Shown here in pieces: positions 43,779 to 50,995 of a DNA stretch of 64,000 bases (the stretch's first letter is position 1; every line of letters begins with the position of its first letter). The notes below the pieces were generated by a model. It did no database searches. It worked only from the letters and a program-made list of their open reading frames with translations, and was not told the origin of the DNA. This stretch comes from Ruminococcus sp. GTDB lineage: Bacteria; Bacillota; Clostridia; Oscillospirales; Ruminococcaceae. The stretch is taken from assembly GCA_017622925.1 (NCBI GenBank), contig JAGAQC010000001.1, positions 37,219-101,218 on the forward strand, read 5' to 3'. Both the position numbers and the translations under genes were made by a program.

Positions 43779-44144
43779 ATGCAGATCACAGACGTAAAAA
43801 TCAGAAAGCTGATGTCAGGAGGCAGACTTCGCGCCGTAGTTTCGATCACGATCGACGATATGCTTGCGGTGCATGACATCAAGGTAGTTCAGGGCGATGA
43901 AAGATTATTTGTAGCAATGCCCAGCAGAAGGGATGAAAACGGGATTTTCCGTGACATAGTTCATCCTATTTCACCTGATGCAAGAAAGATCATCGAGGCG
44001 AGCATTCTCGAAGCTTATGAGCGTCAGGCGGCTCTTATGGCAGCCGAGGAAGAAGCGGCGAACGCTTACGAGGCGGCTGTAGAGGCTACATATGCTGCGA
44101 CAGTTGAGTCGGCAGAGGATTCCGACGTTAAAGCGGCTGAATGA
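43779..44144 (+). CDS. spoVG: SpoVG family regulator
   Basis: A 121-residue protein. Residues 1-85 match SpoVG (MQITDVKIRKL, LRAVVSITIDDMLAVHDIKVV, FVAMPSRRDENG, FRDIVHPI). SpoVG proteins bind nucleic acid and influence septation and sporulation in Firmicutes. The C-terminal Ala/Glu-rich extension is variable in the family. AAGGAGG precedes the ATG. Confidence 0.93.
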   Translation: MQITDVKIRKLMSGGRLRAVVSITIDDMLAVHDIKVVQGDERLFVAMPSRRDENGIFRDIVHPISPDARKIIEASILEAYERQAALMAAEEEAANAYEAAVEATYAATVESAEDSDVKAAE

Positions 44145-44160
44145 GTATACTTATCAGCAA

Positions 44161-44194
44161 AAAGACCTGTTCCGTTATTTGGAGCAGGTCTTTT
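44161..44194. terminator. Bidirectional terminator between spoVG and the NUDIX gene
   Basis: AAAGACCTGTTCC pairs with GGAGCAGGTCTTT (one T-G pair), flanked by an A-run and T-run. It sits between convergent genes. Confidence 0.88.
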
Positions 44195-44203
44195 ATTATT
44201 TAA

Positions 44204-44740
44204 TTAAATATTAAGCAGTCTTGCCGCTTTAAGGACGGCGATCTGTGTTTTTCCGTCGCGGATAACACCGTCCATAACAAGCTTTACGGCGTCTGCGAGG
44301 GGAATTTTCTCCACGTCGAGAAATTCGTCCTCGTCCAGATTCTGACGGCTGAATTTCAATCCTTTGGCAAGGTACATATAGGTTATTTCGGAATTGTACG
44401 CAGGAGTGGGCAGCATTTCGCCGAGGTATATCATTTCGTCGCAGATATAGCCCGTTTCCTCCATAAGCTCGCGTTTTCCGCATTCGAGGTGGCTTTCGCC
44501 CTTTTCGAGCTTGCCGGCAGGGACTTCGCTTGTAACGGTGTGAAACGGATAGCGGTACTGCTTTACAAGGAAAATCTCGTTTTCCTCCGTCACGGGAATA
44601 ACGCATACTCCGCCGTGGTGCAGGAGTATGTCGCGGACAGCCGTACTGCCGTTTTCGAGCAGAGCCGTATCGTGGGTTATGGTGAAAATCTTACCCTCGT
44701 ATATAACTTCGCTTTCGATAGTTTTTTCTTCAAGGTGCAT
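44204..44740 (-). CDS. NUDIX hydrolase, probable ADP-ribose pyrophosphatase
   Basis: A 178-residue protein with a complete NUDIX box GKLEKGE...RELMEETGY and the downstream P(T/A)PAYNSEI loop typical of ADP-ribose pyrophosphatases (NudF). It lies directly behind the YfhO-type gene, 1 base apart. Confidence 0.9.
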   Translation of the reverse strand: MHLEEKTIESEVIYEGKIFTITHDTALLENGSTAVRDILLHHGGVCVIPVTEENEIFLVKQYRYPFHTVTSEVPAGKLEKGESHLECGKRELMEETGYICDEMIYLGEMLPTPAYNSEITYMYLAKGLKFSRQNLDEDEFLDVEKIPLADAVKLVMDGVIRDGKTQIAVLKAARLLNI

Positions 44741-47257
44741 TTATTTTTCCTCCTTATTCTTTACACAGCTTCGGGTGTAGACCTCTGCCGCCGTTATTTT
44801 TTGGCATGAGTTATAGTCGTAGCTGTGGGATATTTTGTTAAACTTTTGTTTTTTGTCGGTAAAACGGCATATTATCAGCAGAACGATAAGAGCCGTAAGT
44901 CCGCCTGCTGAAATGATAAGACCTGTTTTAAGTCCGGGGGTCGTGTAGCGGAAAGTAATAGTGTTCGCGCCTGCCTCGGCTTTGACCGCCATAAAGCCGT
45001 ATGATACCCGTTCGACGTCGGCGGACTGACCGTTGACCTCCGCTGTCCAGCCCTTGCTGTAGGGAACGCTGAAAAACACAAGCTGCGGCTTATCGAGAAT
45101 TATCTCGGACTGAAATCCCTTTGAATCGAACGTGAAGCTTTCGGAACAGTTCCTGCGCTTTTGCAGACAAGCTCTGATGTAGTCCTCTTTATTCGAGCCG
45201 AAAATTGTCGGGTCTGCTTCTGTCATAATATCGGAATATTTCTCTATCTGTTCATCGTTAAGGACAAGAGCATTCATTAGGAGCTTTTCACGGGTATTTT
45301 TTCCCTTTTCCTCGGCATTTTCTTCTGAAACGAACGTGTCGTAGCCGAATCCCATGGGGATATACAGCGTATTTTCGTATATCTCAAAATTGTCGTTTGA
45401 GCCGATGTACTCAAAGCCGGGGAGTTCCTTTGTAACGTCTATCCGTGAAGCCTTAACGCCGTTTTTATCGGAGGTCTCGCTGCTGTCCGACGGTTTTTTT
45501 CCCGATTTAAGCTCCTCGTAGGAATAACCGTCAACCTTTTCACGGTAAAAATATTTTACGGAGAAAAGACCTCTGAGCGTGTAGTGGGTAACGTCCGCCC
45601 GTGAAGCGACGTCGCGCTGAACTCCTATCGAATCGTAAAAATCCATTATAGATGTCGTAACAACGCTCTGAAACGCCCTCATATTGGGAAGTCTCCACAA
45701 CATGGGGTAGTTGTCGCAGTTTTCGGATATATCTATGCGGAAAAAATTATCCTCCGAAACTTCTTCGTACACGCCGTTGCCGCCATTTATCGCTTTGTCA
45801 ATATAATCATGGGCGGACTTCGGAGTTACTGCGCCGTAGATCACCGTACACAGCACGCATACAAGGCTTGCGGCGGCTGTTGCGAAAACCATGAGCTTTT
45901 CGTAATAAAGACCTTTTTTCTTTCGACGCAGGATATAAACGGCAAAGGAAAGCATTGCCGCGGCGATACCGAATGTCAGCCAGAAATAGCCGAAATCATA
46001 CGGCAGAGTGAACCAACTGAGCTTGTCGTCCTTTTTTTCGGGAATGAACGAGACAAGTCCGAAAAATACCATAACGGCGGCAGTTATGATGACGGCAGGC
46101 TTGAAATCGGCGTCCTCGTCGTCGAGGGTCTGAGCGGTCATCATGGCGAAGATCAGTATCGGCATGTAGAACCAACGGGCGTAGTATGAGGAATTGAACG
46201 TGTAGAACATGCTGTTGAGGATCGGGATAAACGAGCAGAATATACATATCCACGACAGCCTTGCCGCCCAATGTTTTTTTCTTGTCCGCATGAACGTTAT
46301 AACGCCCAGCATGGAGAAAAGCGGCATATATCCGCCTACGGACGACCACTTTGCGCCGTCGCTCTTAAAAAGGTTCGGACGTGCAGGAATGTCGGACGGC
46401 AGGAAGAATGTCTGTATTATCCTCATGACACGGGAATCCTCGCTGTAGAAAATATACCTGTCACCGTACAGACGCTGACTTACTCGGTAATTTTCCAAAA
46501 TTCCGAGAGCCGAGGGGAGCAGGATAAATCCGGCTATAGCCGTACCGATGACGGCTTCGGCGAACAGACCGAGAAATTTTCTGAAAGTAACGGGGAAATC
46601 GCGGCACGGCATTCTCATGAAGAAATAGAGAATGAGGAAAACGGCTTGTCCCGTGAAGAAATAGTAGTTAAGAGCCGCCATAAACGCCACAATAACGGCG
46701 AACCAACCTCTGCGGCGGTTGCAGATGTTTTCCTCCATAGCAATGAGCATAAGGGGGAAGAAAGCGGTCACGTCCTGAAAGTGATTGAAAAAGATGTTGA
46801 AAACCTGAAATCCCGAATATGCGTAAAGCATTGCGCCTGTGAGAGCCGCTTCTTTGGAGCGTACAAATCTTCTGATGTAAATATATGCTGTCAAAGAAGC
46901 AAACCCGTGCTTTAGGGCGAGAAGTACGGGCAGGGAATAGCTGACCAACGCACGGGGAAGTATCGTTGTAAGCCAAAAAAACGGGCTTGCTATAAGGTAG
47001 AATGAATAGGAGATCATCAGATCGGAGCCGAGATCGGTGTACCAGTTCCAGCCGAATTGACCGTTTCGGACGGCGTCGTTGGCAAGGTTGTAGAAAGGTA
47101 TCTGCTGTGCGTTGAAGTCGCCGTAATAGATGAAATAGCCTTTATCGCATATCATTACGGGTATAAAAACTGTCAGCAAGGTCACAAAGCCGAGAAGAAA
47201 GGCGGTGAGATATTTTTCTTTTGAATATTGCGTATATCTGAGTTGTTGATTTTTCAT
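44741..47257 (-). CDS. YfhO family multi-pass membrane protein
   Basis: An 838-residue protein with about a dozen hydrophobic segments and a large extracytoplasmic C-terminal domain. Motifs fit YfhO (YYGDFNAQQIPFYNLAND, YAYSGFQVFN, YSKGWTAEVNGQ). YfhO-like proteins are GT-C-type, used in glycosylation of lipoteichoic acid or surface polymers in Bacillus; the role here is inferred. The start at 47257 is preferred because GGGAGG lies 5 bases upstream; the longer frame enters repeat B. Confidence 0.85.
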   Translation of the reverse strand: MKNQQLRYTQYSKEKYLTAFLLGFVTLLTVFIPVMICDKGYFIYYGDFNAQQIPFYNLANDAVRNGQFGWNWYTDLGSDLMISYSFYLIASPFFWLTTILPRALVSYSLPVLLALKHGFASLTAYIYIRRFVRSKEAALTGAMLYAYSGFQVFNIFFNHFQDVTAFFPLMLIAMEENICNRRRGWFAVIVAFMAALNYYFFTGQAVFLILYFFMRMPCRDFPVTFRKFLGLFAEAVIGTAIAGFILLPSALGILENYRVSQRLYGDRYIFYSEDSRVMRIIQTFFLPSDIPARPNLFKSDGAKWSSVGGYMPLFSMLGVITFMRTRKKHWAARLSWICIFCSFIPILNSMFYTFNSSYYARWFYMPILIFAMMTAQTLDDEDADFKPAVIITAAVMVFFGLVSFIPEKKDDKLSWFTLPYDFGYFWLTFGIAAAMLSFAVYILRRKKKGLYYEKLMVFATAAASLVCVLCTVIYGAVTPKSAHDYIDKAINGGNGVYEEVSEDNFFRIDISENCDNYPMLWRLPNMRAFQSVVTTSIMDFYDSIGVQRDVASRADVTHYTLRGLFSVKYFYREKVDGYSYEELKSGKKPSDSSETSDKNGVKASRIDVTKELPGFEYIGSNDNFEIYENTLYIPMGFGYDTFVSEENAEEKGKNTREKLLMNALVLNDEQIEKYSDIMTEADPTIFGSNKEDYIRACLQKRRNCSESFTFDSKGFQSEIILDKPQLVFFSVPYSKGWTAEVNGQSADVERVSYGFMAVKAEAGANTITFRYTTPGLKTGLIISAGGLTALIVLLIICRFTDKKQKFNKISHSYDYNSCQKITAAEVYTRSCVKNKEEK

Positions 47258-47280
47258 TTCAGCCTCCCGAATGTTATTAT

Positions 47281-47508
47281 TACTATCCATAACTTTAATG
47301 GGGGACTCTGTCCCCCATACCCCCTGCCAAAGGGGTGACCCCTTTGGAATCTCAGTTGTCGTAAATTTACCTGTATAAAGCCTTCTTATTTACTTGTAAT
47401 TTAAGTTCACATGGCTTTATACAGGTAAATTTACGATATTGGGTTCTAAGAGTTACCTATTTAGCAGAAAGTAAAGGGCAGCAAAATCCTATTAAGTTGT
47501 AGACAATG
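47281..47508 (+). repeat. Repeat family B, copy 2 (in the yfhO leader)
   Basis: 228 bp with ends TACTATCCATAACTTTAAT and ATTAAGTTGTAGACAATG, the GGGGGACTCTGTCCCCC and CCAAAGGGGTGACCCC hairpins and a hairpin with arms CCTGTATAAAGCC / GGCTTTATACAGG. It lies exactly between the promoter at 47514-47542 and the yfhO-like start. Flanks ATGTTATTAT / AATATATTAT agree at 7 of 10 positions, a possible decayed target duplication. Confidence 0.88.
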
Positions 47509-47513
47509 AATAT

Positions 47514-47542
47514 ATTATAGCACATTAACTTCAAAATTGCAA
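47514..47542 (-). promoter_or_regulatory. Promoter of the yfhO-like/NUDIX operon
   Basis: On the minus strand TTGCAA (47542-47537), 17 bases, TATAAT (47519-47514). Transcription would begin at the edge of repeat B. Confidence 0.75.
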
Positions 47543-47586
47543 CAGACGAGGAAAAAATTTGCGTTTCACAAAATCAACGAGTTTTT

Positions 47587-47616
47587 TTAACTTTTTGTCT
47601 GCGAGATACATATTAT
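47587..47616 (+). promoter_or_regulatory. Possible promoter of the DUF11 protein gene
   Basis: TTAACT (47587-47592), 18 bases, TATTAT (47611-47616), immediately upstream of repeat A copy 3. Confidence 0.4.
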
Positions 47617-47619
47617 ATA

Positions 47620-47782
47620 AGAGCCGGTTTAGTATCTCAATGTGTGCGGATTTTCGAGCATAATTTTGTCGAAGGCAAGGAAAAAATTCGCAGGCATACT
47701 TTGTGTATGACAAGGATTTTTGACGCAGGATTCGGCAAAATTTGCCGAAAAGACGTGCGCAGAGAGATGCTAAACAGGCTCT
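47620..47782. repeat. Repeat family A, copy 3 (forward)
   Basis: 163 bp, starting AGAGCCGGTTTAGTATCTC and ending GATGCTAAACAGGCTCT, with the shared interior (GTGCGGATTTTCGAGCATAA, TTCGGCAAAATTTGCCGAA). It is the intact counterpart of copy 1 and lies in the leader of the next gene. Confidence 0.9.
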
Positions 47783-47829
47783 TAGAGCAGCGGAAAAGCT
47801 GCAATTGATCTACGTTAGGGGGACTGAAT

Positions 47830-48705
47830 ATGGCAGTCTTTTATAATCAGGCTACGCTTTCCTATAACGGAAACGTGACCGGTTCAAATATAACGGCAGG
47901 CGAGATAGTTGCGACCCTGTCAGCAGATAAAAATGCCGTTTCCGATACCTATACGGGTACGGGAGATATAACCTATGTCATAAGTATGGTAAACAGCGGC
48001 GATACCGATTTTACAGACCTTACCGTCACGGACGATTTAGGCAGATACACCCTGCCGAACAGTACAACGGAGGTAGTTCCGCTGACTTATGTTGCAAACA
48101 CGGCGAATTATTATATAAACGGCGTTAAGCAGCCCGACCCCGAGGTTTCGGCGGAAGAACCGCTCACCTTTGAGGGAATACGAGTTCCTGCAAACGGCAA
48201 CGCCATAATTATCTATACCGCCCGTCCGAATCAGTTTGCGCCTGTAGGCGGAACTTCTTCAATTACGAATACGGCGACAGTAACGGGAGGCGGTCTTGTA
48301 AATCCTGTTACCGCCGAGGAAACTATAGCTCACAGCACGGACGCAAATCTTACTATCAGCAAATCTCTCGATCCGCTGGTAGTGTCCGAAAACGGAACTG
48401 TCACTTATACTTTTACTATTCAGAATTACGGCAGTACGGCGGCGGACGCGAGCGACAACGTAATATTCAGAGATACTTTTGACCCTGTTCTGAATATTTC
48501 CTCTGTAACGTTCAACGGCGCTCCGTGGGTAAGCGGTACTGATTACACGTACAGCATCACAAACGGCGAGTTCACATCGTTAGACGGACGTATCACCGTT
48601 CCTGCCGCAACGTTCAGTCAGGACGAAACAACAGGCGTATGGGCGGTACAGCCCGGAACAAGTACGCTTGTTATAACAGGTAATATTTCTTCCTCGGCTG
48701 ACTAA
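47830..48705 (+). CDS. DUF11 repeat protein without signal peptide
   Basis: A 291-residue beta-rich protein starting MAVFYNQATLSYNG. Two DUF11-type repeats are visible (TYVISMVNSGDTDFTDLTV... and TYTFTIQNYGSTAADASDN...). No signal peptide, membrane helix or LPXTG is seen. Similar short DUF11 proteins occur in many spore-forming Clostridia; function is unknown. TTAGGGGGA precedes the ATG. Thr/Asn/Ser-rich. Confidence 0.75.
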   Translation: MAVFYNQATLSYNGNVTGSNITAGEIVATLSADKNAVSDTYTGTGDITYVISMVNSGDTDFTDLTVTDDLGRYTLPNSTTEVVPLTYVANTANYYINGVKQPDPEVSAEEPLTFEGIRVPANGNAIIIYTARPNQFAPVGGTSSITNTATVTGGGLVNPVTAEETIAHSTDANLTISKSLDPLVVSENGTVTYTFTIQNYGSTAADASDNVIFRDTFDPVLNISSVTFNGAPWVSGTDYTYSITNGEFTSLDGRITVPAATFSQDETTGVWAVQPGTSTLVITGNISSSAD

Positions 48706-48713
48706 TAAAATCA

Positions 48714-48745
48714 AGGGAACGCCCTGCAAGATAGGGCGTTCTCTT
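48714..48745. terminator. Bidirectional terminator between DUF11 and ANTAR genes
   Basis: AGGGAACGCCCT (48714-48725) pairs with AGGGCGTTCTCT (48733-48744); A-rich before, T-rich after. The same hairpin sequence appears inverted at 38948-38976. Confidence 0.8.
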
Positions 48746-48746
48746 A

Positions 48747-49310
48747 TTATAGAATATCCGTAATTATTTTTTCCGCCGCTTCACGCCTTGTGCAGCGGTT
48801 GTTCATTGCCTGCTTTTCAATATAACGGTGCGCCTGCGGTTCGGTGAAACGCAGATACTTCATAAGAGCCGATTTCGCCTTGTTTATCAGCCTGATATCG
48901 TCTATCCTGCGGAGTACCTCGTCTGATTCCTCAATATCGGAAAACGGCGCAGTATCGGCTTCAAGCAGACGTATTCCGCTGCGAAGAACGTCACGGTCAA
49001 CAGGCTTTGAGAGGACAAGAACGTCATATGCCGAAAGCCTGTCCGCAAGTTCGTCGGTAATATTTCCGCTGCAAAGAAGTATTGTTTTGAGGTTCGCTTC
49101 GGCAGCGGCTTCGGCAAGCTCTATCCCGAATTCATCGGGCAGAGGGGCGTTGATTATGATAAGCTCGGGGGGACTTTCGCTTCGTATGATACGCCGAGCT
49201 TCACCGCCTGTAGAAGCTTCGGATATGCCGTCAAAGCCGAGACTTTGCAGCGTTCGGCGGACGGTATCGGCGGTCTGGTCGGGACGGGAAATAATAAACG
49301 CTCTGTACAT
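48747..49310 (-). CDS. ANTAR-domain response regulator (receiver lacks phospho-Asp)
   Basis: A 187-residue protein with a receiver fold (1-120) and a C-terminal ANTAR RNA-binding domain (~125-185; INKAKSALMKYLRFTEPQAHRYIEKQAM). Where the phosphorylated Asp is expected the sequence reads ELIIINAPLPDEFG, with Asn. It is therefore probably a pseudo-receiver. ANTAR proteins antiterminate transcription at paired hairpins. It lies 9 bases after the glutamine synthetase homologue, a pairing common in Clostridia. Confidence 0.88.
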   Translation of the reverse strand: MYRAFIISRPDQTADTVRRTLQSLGFDGISEASTGGEARRIIRSESPPELIIINAPLPDEFGIELAEAAAEANLKTILLCSGNITDELADRLSAYDVLVLSKPVDRDVLRSGIRLLEADTAPFSDIEESDEVLRRIDDIRLINKAKSALMKYLRFTEPQAHRYIEKQAMNNRCTRREAAEKIITDIL

Positions 49311-49319
49311 GGCTGCCCC

Positions 49320-50597
49320 TTAAATATACGGAAAGTAGACCGTATCTTCAAACTCCTCGGGCGAGCGGCTTTTCTCCAAGCGGCGGAGCTGAAGATCAAG
49401 GCGTTCAAGGATACCGTCCGTGACCTTTTCGGGCAGAGTACGCCTGATAAAATCGCTGTTTTTCGCAGGTACGACAGCTTCCGCAAGACTTTGCGGAAGA
49501 ATATTCGGAGCGTTGCCGCAGCTTTCAAAGGGAGTAGGGTCGCCGCTGACGATACCCTCTATGCCTGCCGCTAAAATAAGCTTAAAGGCGATATACGGGT
49601 TGCATGCGGCGTCGGCGGAACGAAGCTCAATGCGAGGCGGAGTTCCCGAAGCGGTGGGTATGCGGATAAGAGTCGAACGGCTGTGGTCGGACAGGTTCGC
49701 ATACTGCGGAGCGTACCCAACGCCGAAACGTCTGTAGGAGTTTGAGGTAGGGTTCAGGAATGCCGTCATTTCGCCTATTCTGCGTAATATTCCTGATATA
49801 AAGCATTTTCCCTCACGGGTTATATTTTCAAGAGAACTGCCGAAGATGTGTTCGCCGTTTTTCTTAACGCTCAGGGAAATATTCAGTGCGCTGCCGTGTC
49901 CGTCTTTCAGGGGCATGGGCATAAAGGACGCAAAAAGTCCGCATTGCGCGGCGATAGATTTTACAACAGTCTTGTAATGGACCATATCATCGGCGGCGTT
50001 TACGGGGTCGTTGGCTCGAAAATCTATCTCGTTCTGCCCCGGACCGTGCTTATGGCAGGAGCTTTTCGGGTTCAGACCCATTTCTTCAAGGGAAAGGCAT
50101 ATCTCACGGCGGATATTTTCGCATTTATCCAAGGGCGCAACGTCAAGATAGCCGCCGTTATCGTGGGGGAGCTTTGTGGGCGCGCCTTTATCGTCCAGAT
50201 CGAAAAGGTAAAATTCGCAGCGTGTGCTTACTTCGCAGGAAAAACCTCTTAGGCGGAGGTCGTTTATAAAGTTTACGAGGTCTGTACGCATGTCGGCGGA
50301 GTAATCCGAGCCGTCGGGGGACTTTAGCGAACAGAAAAATCGCACGACCCTGCCCGATTTTGGTCTCCACGGCAAAACCGAGAGCGTGGAGATGTCGGGA
50401 ACGAGGAGAAGCTCGGGACAGGAGCTGTCGAATTTTACGGCGTCAAAGGGTATTCCGTATGAGAAAGCCTGTTCGAGTTCGTTCGGCATAACGGCGATAT
50501 TTTTAAGGTTGCCGAAAATATCGCAGAAGGTAAGGCGTATAAATTTTACATCGTTTTCTTCGACAAATCGAAGTATCTCTTTTGGCGAATTATTCAT
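49320..50597 (-). CDS. Glutamine synthetase-family protein (type I fold) with altered metal-site motif
   Basis: A 425-residue homologue of GlnA. Recognisable are CEFYLF, GPGQNEIDFRA, NPTSNSYRRF, RSTLIRIP, RIELRSADAACNPYIAFK. The GSGMHxHxS-type motif that carries a metal-binding His reads HGSALNISLS, with Asn and Ser in place of both His. The D50-type loop is also atypical (FDSSCPELL). It may be a divergent glutamine synthetase or a gamma-glutamyl ligase relative; activity cannot be assumed. GGCGAATT/GGGGG region gives a weak ribosome site. Its leader contains repeat A copy 4. Confidence 0.82.
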   Translation of the reverse strand: MNNSPKEILRFVEENDVKFIRLTFCDIFGNLKNIAVMPNELEQAFSYGIPFDAVKFDSSCPELLLVPDISTLSVLPWRPKSGRVVRFFCSLKSPDGSDYSADMRTDLVNFINDLRLRGFSCEVSTRCEFYLFDLDDKGAPTKLPHDNGGYLDVAPLDKCENIRREICLSLEEMGLNPKSSCHKHGPGQNEIDFRANDPVNAADDMVHYKTVVKSIAAQCGLFASFMPMPLKDGHGSALNISLSVKKNGEHIFGSSLENITREGKCFISGILRRIGEMTAFLNPTSNSYRRFGVGYAPQYANLSDHSRSTLIRIPTASGTPPRIELRSADAACNPYIAFKLILAAGIEGIVSGDPTPFESCGNAPNILPQSLAEAVVPAKNSDFIRRTLPEKVTDGILERLDLQLRRLEKSRSPEEFEDTVYFPYI

Positions 50598-50609
50598 AAG
50601 AACCCCCTA

Positions 50610-50772
50610 AGAGCCTGTTCAGTATCTCCCCGCGCACGTCTTTTCGGCAAATTTTGTCGAATCCTGCGTCAAAAACCCTTGCCATACACAAAGTATGCCT
50701 GCGGATTTTTTCCTTGCCTTCGACAAAATTATGCTCGAAAATCCGCACACGTCGAGATACTGAACAGGCTCT
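50610..50772. repeat. Repeat family A, copy 4 (reverse; forward relative to glnA-like gene)
   Basis: 163 bp with AGAGCCTGTTCAGTATCTC and GAGATACTGAACAGGCTCT, a perfect 19-bp terminal inverted repeat. It starts 13 bases upstream of the glutamine synthetase homologue and ends 19 bases short of its -10 box. Confidence 0.93.
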
Positions 50773-50790
50773 GAAAAATATATCGAACTT

Positions 50791-50819
50791 ATTATAGCAT
50801 ATTTTGTTTAAAAAGTAAA
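50791..50819 (-). promoter_or_regulatory. Promoter of the glutamine synthetase homologue
   Basis: On the minus strand TTTACT (50819-50814), 17 bases, TATAAT (50796-50791). Repeat A copy 4 lies between it and the start codon. Confidence 0.7.
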
Positions 50820-50843
50820 GAGTCGCGGAAAAAAATTTCCCGA

Positions 50844-50927
50844 TGTAGGGGACGGCGCCCTCGACGTCCCGTTCCCAGACTGTAAACGTCACCCCATTTC
50901 GGGACGTCGAGGGCGCCGTCCCCTACA
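50844..50927. repeat. Perfect 28-bp inverted repeat
   Basis: Bases 50844-50871 (starting TGTAGGGGACGGCGCCCTCG) are the exact reverse complement of 50900-50927, with a 28-base loop. It is very GC-rich against an AT-rich background and is probably a REP-like palindromic element. Confidence 0.9.
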
Positions 50928-50953
50928 AAATTGTAACTGCCGCAATAAATATA

Positions 50954-50979
50954 AGGGAACGCTCCGAAAAACGTTCCCT
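50954..50979 (-). terminator. Terminator-like hairpin after the LRR-dockerin gene
   Basis: AGGGAACG/CGTTCCCT stem with a U-rich loop on the minus strand, 17 bases past the stop codon. Confidence 0.6.
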
Positions 50980-50995
50980 GTAGATTTAATTAAAA

